From: an uncultured Eubacterium sp.
Lineage (GTDB): Bacteria; Bacillota; Clostridia; Lachnospirales; Lachnospiraceae
DNA length: 64,000 bases
NCBI GenBank assembly: GCA_910586225.1
Contig: CAJUIL010000011.1
Span: 37,113-101,112 of the forward strand
Reading direction: 5' to 3'
In this document: piece after piece, positions 33,219 to 42,146 of the stretch
How positions within the stretch are numbered: position 1 is the stretch's first letter
Layout of the letters: each line of letters begins with the position of its first letter
The notes under the pieces: generated by a model
Seen by the model: the letters and a program-made list of their open reading frames with translations, nothing else
Databases searched by the model: none
Told to the model about the DNA's origin: nothing
Translations under genes and position numbers: made by a program

Positions 33219-34497
33219 ATTATCACAAGGGTCTGATCCGTTATATTCGCATCTTGTATGACAAAGCCATACCCTGTGCCATCAGCAAGTTCCGCAATCC
33301 TTAAACCATCAATTTGTTCCTGTGTATTTATGGTACAGCTGTCGAAAAACAGTTCCTGTTTCAAGCCATAACATGCTGTAAAACGAACATTGTCTATGCT
33401 GTTTATAAATTTAAATGCCAGTTTGCCTCTGTCCTGCTCATCCCAGCCATCCGCCTGAATTGCAGAGCCTGTCACCACATCAACGGAAGAAAAAAACTTT
33501 AACTCAAAGTCAGGCTGCACCTCAACCTCTCTGGATGCTTTTTTCGTAAATATCTGTGACGATGTCACTATGGTTATTTCCGCAGTTATCGTTGCTTTTC
33601 CGAGCGCTACGCCAGTTATTGAATGGTAATCTCTATTAACTTCATCGCTACTTATATGGATAATCTGCGGATCCGAGGAAGTCCATTTTGTCTTCACAAC
33701 CCTCGCACTGTATGCATGTACGTCCAGTTCAGCCGAAATAAAAGACCATTCATCTACTGGCAGAGCAGAGACTGTGTTCAGATGTACTTCCGTTTCCTCC
33801 GCGGATGGATCCGGTGTGGAATCGGTAACCTCCAGCGGGACCACATTTGATGCAATCTTCTCTTCCGTACCGTCCGGAAGCTCAACTGTGGCAAGCGCCG
33901 CCAGTTCGTCGTTGCCCGCTGCCGTGCCTGTTATGTTGCAGCTTGCCGTGGTTTCTTCTAATGTGCGGTTATCCAAATCCACATACATCACGCCGCCCAC
34001 ATTATGAGTATCTAAAAATTCGACGCGTGTTAATTTCGCCCCTTCCGGTGCGTTCAGCTGCAGCGATGCATGCACCGAATCTCCTTTTTCGATAGACACC
34101 GAATCGGTTGTGAGCTTAATTTCGGAAACCGGCGCAGAACCATCCTCTGTGATCCAGATTCTAGTTATTTTCCCCTGGTTTCGCAAAATAATGGGGCTGT
34201 CTTGTTCGTTGCCAATGATGTTTGCATGCATATAGATAATTTCAGTTCCGGTATCGTTCGCTCTTATTTTGAGACCTATCGGTGCCGGGTCATGTTCTTT
34301 CTCATATATATAAGTAGGATTCGTATTTCCTTCCCATGGGATAGTGCCGAAATCATACAGCTGGCCCGCCTCTTTTGGGTCTACAGAAAAGTATATCTCT
34401 TGTTCCTCACCTTTTTTCATTGTCAAATATGTACGGTCCACCTTGATTCCATTTGGCTCTGCATCTGTTTTGTTATCCTCTGATTCCGAGTCTTCGG

Positions 34498-34587
34498 ATG
34501 ACGAGCCGCCAGAGGACGAACCTGCGGATGATGAGCCGCCAGAGGACGAGTCCGCGGATGATGAACTTCCGAATGATGAGCCGCCAG
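34498..34587 (-). repeat. 30-bp tandem repeats coding the Ser-rich linker
   Basis: Two near-identical 30-bp units (34498-34527, 34528-34557) and a diverged third encode the SGGSSSADSS-like linker of the beta-helix protein. Confidence 0.75.
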
Positions 34588-35740
34588 ATGCAGAGCTGCC
34601 GGATGCAGACGGGGCGCTTACTGTGATGTCACGGCTGCTGTTTTTTTCGATCGTAATATTTCCGGCTGATGTGTGAATCGTTATATTGATTTCTGTCCTG
34701 TTTTGTACGTTCAGGCTGACCGCGTCAGTATTGCCGGAAATTTTAATCGAGCTGCCTTCCGAGCCTTTTTCCAATACCAGGTTCAGACCTGCGCTGCTAT
34801 CTAACGCCACATTTGCAGATGTGGTAATCGTCGCTGATGCAGATATCTTAAGCGGGATTGCCGTCTTTGTGGAGCCGGATAACGCGATATTCATCTCTTT
34901 GGAAACAGTGACGCTATTTACTTTTCCGTTCTCATCCACCGCCATTTTTACGTCCGCTTTCGGGGCATCCAAAGATACATTGCTGACTACCCCTCCGTCT
35001 GCAACCGCCATGTTCATATCGGACTGCGGCGCGGCAAGTTTTACATCTCCAACACTGCCGCTGACATCCATGTCAAGTTTCGTACGCTGCGCTGCTTCCT
35101 CAACCGATACATTTCCCAGGTAACCTCCCTGCGAAACAGATACCTTGGCATCGGTGTCCGGCGACCGGAACGAAACTTCGTTTACGGTTCCGTTCACTTC
35201 CAGCGCCACTTTTGCGCCCGTCTGCGCAAATGCAATACCGCTGACACCGGCGCCTTGCGATACAACAATGCGTGCGGTCTTTGCAAATATGTTCAGAAAA
35301 TTGCCGGCTGCGTTTTCCAGCCATGTGCTGTCCTTGATTGCCTGCACGGAAATGGACTTAAAAGTTCCGTTATTTTCCATATCCGCATTCGGTGCGTCCA
35401 CGATCAAATCAATCCCCGGATAGTCCGCTTTCGGAATTGTAAATGCACCCTCATCTTCCGTTTGGAAACGAAGCGTCTTTGTAGCCGGATTTTTCAGCGC
35501 CGCTTCAAGCTGCTGCTGTCCGGACACCGTCACATCCTCTTTCAGTGTCTGTTCCGTGTCTTTTGCTGCGGCCGCCTTCACGAGCACTCGGCATGACAGC
35601 TGTTTGCTTTTTGTTGTTTTCTTTCCATTATGGCTATTATTGTTTTTGGCTTCAATGGGCAAACTGGTATATGACAGGAAAAAATTGAAAAACCTGAAGC
35701 ATTCAGGCGTTTGTATGGACTCCGAAAAGTGAAATGATGC

Positions 35741-35792
35741 TTGACAATTTTGTTCTACTGAGATAGAATATAATTATTCTATTGCAATAGAA
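35741..35792 (+). promoter_or_regulatory. Promoter and paired operators of the blaI-type operon
   Basis: TTGACA (35741-35746), 17-bp spacer, TAGAAT (35764-35769). Two 16-bp dyads overlap it: TTCTACTGAGATAGAA (35753-35768, over the spacer and minus-10) and the perfect palindrome TTCTATTGCAATAGAA (35777-35792). Centres are 24 bp apart. They are good candidates for binding by the repressor encoded 13 bp downstream. Confidence 0.75.
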
Positions 35793-35804
35793 CGGAGGAG
35801 CTGT

Positions 35805-36164
35805 ATGTCAGCAAAATTATTTGAGTCAGAATTAAAAGTGATGGATTTATTATGGAAAGAGGGTGATTTACCAGCAAAAGAAATTGCGCAGCGGCTGAAA
35901 GAGCAGATTAACTGGAGCAAAACAACTACCTATACGGTATTGAAAAAATGCGTAGAAAAAAAAGCAGTTCTGCGCACAGATCCGGGATTTCTCTGCAGCC
36001 CGCTGATTAGCAGAAAGGAAGTACAAAAAGCGGCGACGAAAGATTTTATTGATAAAATATATGGCGGCTCGAAGGATCTGCTGCTTGCGTCGCTGCTTGG
36101 ACAGCAGGAACTGACACCGGAAGACATTGCACGGCTGAAAAAGCTGGCAGAAGAACTAAAGTGA
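35805..36164 (+). CDS. BlaI/MecI/CopY-family repressor
   Basis: A 119-residue winged-helix repressor: LFESELKVMDLLWKEGDLPA, the helix-turn-helix NWSKTTTYTVLKKCVEKKA and a C-terminal helical dimerisation part (FIDKIYGGSKDLLLASLL), all typical of BlaI/MecI. In the known systems a membrane protease partner removes this repressor when cell-wall damage is sensed. The partner gene follows after 7 bp. Start ATG 35805 with GGAGGAG. Confidence 0.92.
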   Translation: MSAKLFESELKVMDLLWKEGDLPAKEIAQRLKEQINWSKTTTYTVLKKCVEKKAVLRTDPGFLCSPLISRKEVQKAATKDFIDKIYGGSKDLLLASLLGQQELTPEDIARLKKLAEELK

Positions 36165-36171
36165 GGTGGTT

Positions 36172-37809
36172 ATGAATAACATAAGCATATTACAGATGGG
36201 GGTGAAGGGATCCTTTCTGATAGTGGTCATTATCTGCTTTAGACATTTTTTCTTTCATCAGATTCCAAAGCGTTTTTTTGTTTTTTTATGGATCTGTGCC
36301 ATCGTGCGGCTGCTTTTTCCGTTTTCCATACCGGTCAGCGAATCAGCAGGGAGCTGGTTTCAAAAGACAGTCTCGCAGAACCTGCAGACGTCCGGTTTGA
36401 AAAGACAGCTTCAGGTAGGAATGCGGCCGGATGCGCGAATCAGCAGCCCTGAGTGGTCGGATGGCCTTTCCGGTACGGCAGTCCGTGAGCGTTCCGGTAA
36501 AAATTCTGCTGACTCAGACGCATTTTCTGTAAGTGCAGATTTTTGGAAAGCGGCGAAATGGGTACGGAATGCTGCAGCGAAGATTTATCTGAAAGAAGTA
36601 TGTTGCGTGATATGGCTGTCAGTGGCGGGAATGCTTGCTGCGGGGATTTTAATAAAACATATCTGCACGTTAAGATTATACAAAACATCGCTGCCTTTTT
36701 ATAACGAGACAGCTGAAAAGTGGCTGCAGCTGCATCGCGGCTTTCCGAAAGCAGCCCTTCGCAGATCGGAATTTGTAAAAAGTCCTCTGACATACGGCGT
36801 AATCCGCCCGGTGATCTTGTTTCCTTCTGAAATCAGCCTGAGTGAAGAGGAATTTTTCTGTATTATGGAACATGAATGGGTACACATCCGAAGAAAGGAT
36901 GTTTTTGTGAAATATCTGCTATGCCTGACCATATGTGTTTACTGGTTTCATCCGCTGGTCTGGGTGATGGCAGTATTATTAAACAGAGATATTGAGTTTG
37001 CAAGTGATGAAGAAGTGAGCCGTACTTGTTCACAGTGCTGCAAAACAGCTTATGCACTTGCTTTAATCCGTCTGGCACAGGAATCCTGGCAGTCTGTATG
37101 GCCGCTCAATGCCTGTTTTGCCAGACACTCAGAAATAGAAGAAAGGATTCGGTTTATTATGAACACAAAAAGATATTCAAAGAAAGCGGCTGTTGTGGCA
37201 GCCGGAATTCTCTGCTGTATTTTGACTACTTTCACTGCATCCGCACAGGAAGCACAAGGCGAAAAAGCCAGTCAGGCTGAAAATTCAGGACAAGGCGGGG
37301 CAGAAATTTCCCCGAATGAGTCCGGAACAGCGGCAGCAGAAAAACAGAACATACAGGAGAATACAACAGAGACAGAAGCATCAGACAGCCTTGCAGGCAT
37401 GGCAGATGTTGAGACATTATCAGGTAGTCAGGTACGGCAGACTACCGGGGAACAGATTGCGGAACTGGCAAAATTATATATTGGAAATCCTTATAAGGCA
37501 GGCGGAACAGACTTAGAGTATGGAACAGACAGTATCGGGTTTGTCAAAGCAATTTATGCACTGGCCGGAATAGAACTGCCGGCAGATATTCAGGCGCTGG
37601 CGTCTGTCGGAACAGAGGTATCTCCGGAGGACCTTTTGGCAGGAGATATCATTATTTACAGCTCGGCATACGGTGAAACTAAAGTTTTCCATGCAGCAGT
37701 CTATGACGGCAGTGGCAGGGTAATCCATGCTAGCAATATGAAGACGGGCATAAAACTTTCTCATTATGATTACAGAGAAATCAGCAAAGCCATACGCATT
37801 ATCAATTAA
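36172..37809 (+). CDS. BlaR1-like M56 membrane protease fused to a pseudo-NlpC/P60 domain
   Basis: A 545-residue sensor. It has N-terminal membrane helices, the M56 zinc motif HEWVH (about 234-238) in MEHEWVHIRRKD, and DIEFASDEEV supplying the third ligand. A last membrane helix (about 339-358) leads to an extracellular low-complexity linker and a C-terminal NlpC/P60-type domain (about 427-545). In active NlpC/P60 enzymes the motif reads GTDCSGF. Here it is GTDSIGF, so the catalytic Cys is Ser; the His (VFHAAVYDG) remains. BlaR1 proteins carry a penicillin-binding domain at this place. Peptidoglycan binding by this domain is an inference. Start ATG 36172, GAGGTGG upstream. Confidence 0.88.
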   Translation: MNNISILQMGVKGSFLIVVIICFRHFFFHQIPKRFFVFLWICAIVRLLFPFSIPVSESAGSWFQKTVSQNLQTSGLKRQLQVGMRPDARISSPEWSDGLSGTAVRERSGKNSADSDAFSVSADFWKAAKWVRNAAAKIYLKEVCCVIWLSVAGMLAAGILIKHICTLRLYKTSLPFYNETAEKWLQLHRGFPKAALRRSEFVKSPLTYGVIRPVILFPSEISLSEEEFFCIMEHEWVHIRRKDVFVKYLLCLTICVYWFHPLVWVMAVLLNRDIEFASDEEVSRTCSQCCKTAYALALIRLAQESWQSVWPLNACFARHSEIEERIRFIMNTKRYSKKAAVVAAGILCCILTTFTASAQEAQGEKASQAENSGQGGAEISPNESGTAAAEKQNIQENTTETEASDSLAGMADVETLSGSQVRQTTGEQIAELAKLYIGNPYKAGGTDLEYGTDSIGFVKAIYALAGIELPADIQALASVGTEVSPEDLLAGDIIIYSSAYGETKVFHAAVYDGSGRVIHASNMKTGIKLSHYDYREISKAIRIIN

Positions 37810-37826
37810 AAAGCACTACATGAAAC

Positions 37827-37905
37827 TATATTATTTGTTCAACTGCGAGGATGGAAACTGTGTCAGAAAGTGATATAGATATTGCGGTTATACTTAAACA
37901 GGATA
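37827..37905 (+). pseudogene. Nucleotidyltransferase (MNT-type) remnant
   Basis: About 26 codons read YIICSTARMETVSESDIDI, then AVILKQ, matching the GSxAR...SDIDIAVI core of minimal nucleotidyltransferases. The match stops at a terminator hairpin and the domain's remaining residues are missing. Confidence 0.55.
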
Positions 37906-37906
37906 A

Positions 37907-37947
37907 AAAAAGCGGATACCTTAAACAATGGGGTATCCGCCTTTTTT
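37907..37947 (+). terminator. Intrinsic terminator downstream of the M56 gene
   Basis: GCGGATACC (37912-37920) pairs with GGTATCCGC (37932-37940), flanked by an A-run before and CTTTTTT after. Confidence 0.88.
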
Positions 37948-38154
37948 CGTGGATAGCGTATATAGTTTGGTTCCTGGAAAAGCCGCGAGATGATTGTATG
38001 TTATCTGAAAGCCGGTGGCTTCCGCCATGGCCACAAAGCTTGCCCATGAGATCGATCCGGAAATACATCTTAACTTATAAAAAAATAAATAAAAAATAAA
38101 TAAATAATGAAGGAACATACTGCACTTTTTGGTATTTTGTGATATCATGTAGAG

Positions 38155-38491
38155 AAAACGGTCTGGCTGCTGAAAATACGGTGCTGCAGCATGAACTGAG
38201 AGAGTAATGAATGGGTAGTGGAAACAGTGCGTGAAAACCGTATCTGTTTCATTCTCTTAATACCGTAACCTGGAGACGAATAGCAGGTACGTAAAAAGAT
38301 TCAAAAAACGTTGTAATTCTGGGAGTAAAGATCTCCACTTAGATACTTGGTTTTATCAGGCTTGCCACGATGTGGCAAGTCGTGGACGTGACATTAATTT
38401 GTCTGTGAAACGATAGCTGTTTATATGATATGGAAAATATGCAGTTTGTTTACAGTGAAATGGTGCGTATTATAAAAGAGAGGATTTTCAA
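38155..38491 (+). ncRNA. Structured leader of the chemoreceptor gene, possible riboswitch or cis-regulatory RNA
   Basis: The 680-bp gap 37810-38491 ends in a stretch without ORFs but with several helices: GAAACAG/CTGTTTC (38221-38227 with 38244-38250), and CTTGCCAC/GTGGCAAG with a 3-base loop (38361-38379). ATACGGT (38176-38182) can pair with either ACCGTAT (38237-38243) or ACCGTA (38262-38267), a switch-like choice. I do not recognise a known family: the GEMM-I core is absent. Confidence 0.4.
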
Positions 38492-40342
38492 ATGAGGAAA
38501 AAAAGTATTTTAAAACAGCTGCTTATCCCAATGCTTACGATTGCAATAGCGCTTCCTGTCGTAGTGCTCGTTATATTTACGACTTCTTATGAACGGGAAA
38601 TTTATTCGAAAAATAAGCAGCTTTCAGGGCTTATGGCAGATGAAATCGAAATCTTTATGGATCAGGCATACGCTGTAAACGGGGAGCTTGCGGACAATCC
38701 AAGCATTATGACGATGGATACGGATGTACAGACACCTATTTTAAAGCGGTGTGTAGAGAGAAACTCTTATTTGGATCAGATCTACATACAAGGTACGGAC
38801 GGCATACAGACGGCGCGTTCGACAGGGGAACTGGCAGATCGTTCGGCGAGATGGTGGTTTATAAAAATGATGGAAGATCCGCAGGCTTTTATATCCAAGT
38901 CTTATTATTCTGTCGCGACCGGAATGCCTTGTGCATCCGTAACGGTAGCAGTCAAAGACGCTGCGGGAAATCCGGCTCTTGATAAAGAGGGAAATATCAT
39001 AACAGAACAAAAACCGATTGAAATATCCAACGATATGAAGCAGGTGATTGCACAGGTAATGGCAGGAGACAGCGCCAGTGTTAAAATATCCTATGACGGG
39101 CAGACTTATTATGCCAGCTTTGCAGCGATTGAGCTTCAGGGAAAATCTGATTCCTGGTCATTAATTACATTACAAAAACAACGCACGGCTATGGAAGTTG
39201 CTGTGCGTATGCTTCTTGCCGCTGCCGCCGTTTCCATTGCGGCTGTTTTGGCTGTCGTACTGTTTGTGATGCATCTTGCCCATAAGCTGACAAATCCAGT
39301 AGTCTCAATTTCACAGCTTTTGAAAGACGCTGCTGAGGGGGATTTTTCCGGTTCTGCGGATGAGAGCAGCCGGACAGAGGTCGGTCAGCTTGCGAAAAGC
39401 TATAACGTTATGGCGGGCAGAATCTGCGGCGCACTGCGCCATATGACAGATTATACGAAAGATTTGCTGCAGTGTTCCGAGCGTCTGGAGGAAATGGAAT
39501 CAGATATTGAAGTCATCAGCCAGGCCATGCAGGAAATTACGGAAGGCACGCAGGCACAGACATCCGAGGTCAGCCTGGAAACAGAACATATCATACAGAT
39601 GGAGGAGCGGTTTGAACAGCTAAAGGAAAGAAGCGCAGACCTGCTGCGTGAGGCAGAGCATACGGTGGCTTCCGGAGAAGAAGGGATGCGCAGCATCAAA
39701 GAACTGGAAGTACAAAACTATAATGTGGAGTCAAACATGGTATGTTCCTATGAAAAAATCCGTCTGCTGGAAGCACACTCAGAAAAAATCGCAAACATCG
39801 TGCAGACGATCAGCGTCATTTCCTCAGAAACAGAATTGCTGGCCCTGAATGCAAGCATCGAAGCCGCAAGAGCAGGGGAACATGGCAGAGGCTTCGCTGT
39901 CGTCGCCGAGTCTGTCGGTAAGCTGGCATCAGATTCTTCCAAAGCATCGGCGGATATCGCAGCGATGATCGAAATGTTTTGTAGTGACATCAACGAGATT
40001 GTTGCACAGTTTGAACAGATGAAGACAGCTACGGCGGCTCAGATACAGGCAGTTCAAAAAACAGGCGATATTTTTGCGGACTTTAAAAAAGTGACCGAAC
40101 AGACCGGAAGCTCTGCGAGCGATATGAACGGTTTTATTCAGGAGATGTATGAGATTGATCAGAAAATTGTGGCAGCTGCGCAGAGAATCCATGACATTTC
40201 GAAACAGGCGGAGGTTCTGTCCGGGGAAGCGGCTGTGTCAGTGGAGAAAGAGCTGATGGATATCCAAATCGGTGTGGAGAGCCTTACGATGGTGTCTGAT
40301 TTGATGGAACAGGAGATGAGGAAGTTTCAACTGCGTGAGTGA
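38492..40342 (+). CDS. Methyl-accepting chemotaxis protein with extracellular Cache-type sensor
   Basis: A 616-residue chemoreceptor: N-terminal membrane helix (about 9-29), periplasmic-side Cache-like domain (ARWWFIKMMEDPQAFISKSYY, in parts), a second membrane helix (about 236-256), HAMP (NPVVSISQLLKDAAEGDFSG) and a signalling domain with tip ETELLALNASIEAARAGEHG. It binds an extracellular ligand and controls CheA. No che or fla genes are in the window. Start ATG 38492 with AGAGAGGA. The long structured leader suggests post-transcriptional control. Confidence 0.93.
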   Translation: MRKKSILKQLLIPMLTIAIALPVVVLVIFTTSYEREIYSKNKQLSGLMADEIEIFMDQAYAVNGELADNPSIMTMDTDVQTPILKRCVERNSYLDQIYIQGTDGIQTARSTGELADRSARWWFIKMMEDPQAFISKSYYSVATGMPCASVTVAVKDAAGNPALDKEGNIITEQKPIEISNDMKQVIAQVMAGDSASVKISYDGQTYYASFAAIELQGKSDSWSLITLQKQRTAMEVAVRMLLAAAAVSIAAVLAVVLFVMHLAHKLTNPVVSISQLLKDAAEGDFSGSADESSRTEVGQLAKSYNVMAGRICGALRHMTDYTKDLLQCSERLEEMESDIEVISQAMQEITEGTQAQTSEVSLETEHIIQMEERFEQLKERSADLLREAEHTVASGEEGMRSIKELEVQNYNVESNMVCSYEKIRLLEAHSEKIANIVQTISVISSETELLALNASIEAARAGEHGRGFAVVAESVGKLASDSSKASADIAAMIEMFCSDINEIVAQFEQMKTATAAQIQAVQKTGDIFADFKKVTEQTGSSASDMNGFIQEMYEIDQKIVAAAQRIHDISKQAEVLSGEAAVSVEKELMDIQIGVESLTMVSDLMEQEMRKFQLRE

Positions 40343-40393
40343 AATGACTTGGCGGATGCCTGAGAAAAAAATTTTGAAAAGAATAAATCATGA

Positions 40394-40450
40394 CATCACT
40401 TTACAACTTTATAAATGATACTCCTGTTTCTGAAAAGTTGTAAAGTGGTG
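40394..40450. repeat. 17-bp near-perfect inverted repeat in the MCP-comEA gap
   Basis: CATCACTTTACAACTTT (40394-40410) and AAAGTTGTAAAGTGGTG (40434-40450) pair with one wobble around 23 bases. No T-run, so not a standard terminator. The rest of the gap (40343-40686) holds the comEA promoter and a second hairpin, ACAGCAGG/CCTGCTGT (40601-40627). Confidence 0.75.
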
Positions 40451-40560
40451 TAAAGAAATTAAGTGATGCTTTATATCATCCAAAGAAAAACCCAATGATT
40501 TCAAGTTTGCGGACGATGTGACAGACTTTCTGAATTATTTCTGAAGATTTCAAAATCCTA

Positions 40561-40589
40561 TTGAAATACCTGGACAATTTCGCTAAAAT
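40561..40589 (+). promoter_or_regulatory. Promoter of the comEA-like gene
   Basis: TTGAAA (40561-40566), 17-bp spacer, TAAAAT (40584-40589). Confidence 0.65.
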
Positions 40590-40692
40590 AATAACGACAG
40601 ACAGCAGGCTGTTTTTTGTCCTGCTGTGACAGGTATTGAGGGAACTTCTTTTTTCTTTTCCATATCCAGGATAAAGGAAAAGGAGAATGCAT

Positions 40693-41376
40693 ATGAATAA
40701 ATGGAAGAAAACAGCATCTATGTTTTTGATGTGGGCGGTTTTTTGCTGCGGTGGCTGTGCTGGAAAGGACAGTTCGCGGATGTATCTGCAGGCACAGGGA
40801 CAGGATAGCGAGGTGTCGCAGGATGTGCAGGCGCAGGATAGCGAGGCGCTGCAGGATGGTGATCGTGGAGCGGAGCCGGACGCTGATGCGGCTTCTGGAT
40901 CATCTGGCAAAGCGGCGGAGAAGGAACAGTGCTTTGTCTACGTCTGTGGCGCGGTAAAGCATCCGGGCGTGTTTGAACTGCCTGCAGGGAGCCGTGTGTA
41001 TGAAGCGGTTGCGCTTGCCGGGGGCTTTTGCGCGAATGCGTATGAAAAGGGCATCAATCAGGCGAAGCTTGTGGAGGACGGTGAAATGATCGAGGTTCTG
41101 ACGAAGAAAGAGCATCGGATGCAGGAGGATCAGTCGAACCGTGTGGATACACAAGGGCCGGGACAAAGCGCGCAGGAGGATCAGCTTGATCTTAATACGG
41201 CTACTGCGCAGCAGTTAATGGGCTTAAGCGGTATTGGAGAAGCAAAGGCCGCCAATATTATCGCTTACCGGGAAAGCAACGGCGGGTTCTCTTCGAAGGA
41301 AGAGCTGATGCAGGTGAGCGGCATCGGGGAAGGCGTGTATGCGCGGATCCAAGATAAAATAAAAGTGGTACGATAG
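40693..41376 (+). CDS. comEA: ComEA-like DNA-binding lipoprotein
   Basis: In competent cells ComEA binds incoming DNA at the membrane. The 227-residue product has a lipoprotein signal (lipobox near CGGC), an acidic Gln/Asp-rich linker with a short internal duplication (QDSEVSQ, QDSEALQ), an SLBB domain (VYVCGAVKHPGVFELPAG) and a helix-hairpin-helix pair (LDLNTATAQQLMGLSGIGEA and VSGIGEGVYARI). Start ATG 40693 is 7 bases from AAAAGGAG; ATG 40687 is too close to that site. ComEC is encoded 3.3 kb downstream. Confidence 0.9.
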   Translation: MNKWKKTASMFLMWAVFCCGGCAGKDSSRMYLQAQGQDSEVSQDVQAQDSEALQDGDRGAEPDADAASGSSGKAAEKEQCFVYVCGAVKHPGVFELPAGSRVYEAVALAGGFCANAYEKGINQAKLVEDGEMIEVLTKKEHRMQEDQSNRVDTQGPGQSAQEDQLDLNTATAQQLMGLSGIGEAKAANIIAYRESNGGFSSKEELMQVSGIGEGVYARIQDKIKVVR

Positions 41377-41445
41377 GTAACGGGTCAGCCTGTCTGAGCG
41401 GTTGCCTTTACAGTGATAAATGATGCGGGAGCAATGGAGGTTAGC

Positions 41446-42135
41446 ATGGCAAAGAAGGTTCTGGTTGTTGATGATGAAAAGCTGATAGTAAAAGGGATCC
41501 GGTTCAGTCTGGAGCAGGACGGTATGGAGGTGGATTGTGCCTATGACGGGGAAGAGGCTCTGTTTAAGGCAAATACAAGCGTATATGATATGATCTTGCT
41601 GGACCTGATGCTTCCAAAGATTGACGGTATGGAGGTCTGCCAGAGGGTACGGGAATTTTCTGATGTTCCGATTGTCATGCTGACTGCCAAGGGCGATGAT
41701 ATGGATAAAATACTGGGACTTGAGTACGGGGCAGATGATTATATTACGAAGCCGTTTAACATTCTGGAGGTTAAGGCAAGGATCAAGGCGATCATGCGCA
41801 GGACCGGAAGAAAGAAGGTTGTGGAGGAGCGCCTGCATATGATTGAGGACGGGGATCTTAGGCTGGATTGTGAAAGCCGCAGGCTGTTTATCCAGGACCG
41901 GGAGGTGAACCTGACCGGGAAGGAGTTTGAGCTGCTGGAGCTTTTGGTGCGTAACCCGAATAAGGTATATGGGCGCGAAAAGCTGCTCAATCTTGTCTGG
42001 GGCGCGGATTATCCGGGGGATGTCCGTACGGTGGATGTCCACGTCAGGAGGATGCGCGAAAAAATTGAGAAAAATCCAAGCGAGCCAAAGTATGTGCATA
42101 CAAAATGGGGTGTCGGGTATTATTACCATGGTTGA
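41446..42135 (+). CDS. OmpR-family response regulator
   Basis: A 229-residue regulator: receiver domain with acidic pair VVDDEK, phospho-Asp in ILLDLMLPKIDG, and KPFN, then a winged-helix DNA-binding domain ending in TKWGVGYYYHG. It resembles WalR/PhoP-type regulators. Start ATG 41446 has GGAGG five bases upstream, better than ATG 41413. It runs into the kinase gene with 11 bp between, forming one two-component system. Confidence 0.94.
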   Translation: MAKKVLVVDDEKLIVKGIRFSLEQDGMEVDCAYDGEEALFKANTSVYDMILLDLMLPKIDGMEVCQRVREFSDVPIVMLTAKGDDMDKILGLEYGADDYITKPFNILEVKARIKAIMRRTGRKKVVEERLHMIEDGDLRLDCESRRLFIQDREVNLTGKEFELLELLVRNPNKVYGREKLLNLVWGADYPGDVRTVDVHVRRMREKIEKNPSEPKYVHTKWGVGYYYHG

Positions 42136-42146
42136 TCGGAGTCGTC

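Larger units (their letters stand above)
33161..35662 (-). pseudogene. Large beta-helix/Ser-rich surface-type protein gene, apparently damaged at both ends
   Basis: An 833-codon frame. The first part (about 100-330) has repeated strands like VSQGAGVSGIAF, VSGSVGDVKLAA and VADGGVVSNVSL, suggesting a beta-solenoid. Then comes a Ser/Gly/Glu linker (about 352-398), followed by Ig-like segments (SIEKGDSVHASL and ALGKATITAEI, BIG2-like). It looks made for the cell surface, yet there is no signal peptide. The only usable first codon is TTG 35662 with no ribosome site, although the frame stays open to 35773. The C-terminal codons run through an intrinsic terminator. It could be a relic or a gene with a wrongly joined 5' end. 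Confidence 0.55.

Noticed and set aside
34344..34676. Acidic DEPPEDE-repeat frame on the plus strand
   Set aside because: It is the complement of the Ser-rich linker repeats of the minus-strand beta-helix gene.
33621..36164. CRISPR array or prophage remnants in the accessory stretch
   Set aside because: No regularly spaced direct repeats, integrase, capsid or terminase genes; the tandem repeats present encode a protein linker.
37851..38099. 82-codon frame as an intact small protein
   Set aside because: Only the first part matches nucleotidyltransferases; the rest crosses a terminator hairpin and looks random.
38155..38491. GEMM-I c-di-GMP riboswitch before the chemoreceptor
   Set aside because: The conserved core with GGGACGCAAAGCC is absent. 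A short resemblance (ATGAATGGGT) to c-di-GMP-II RNA is not enough to assign it.
41224..42129. 301-codon minus-strand frame across comEA and the response regulator
   Set aside because: Spans parts of two clear plus-strand genes and has no family motifs.
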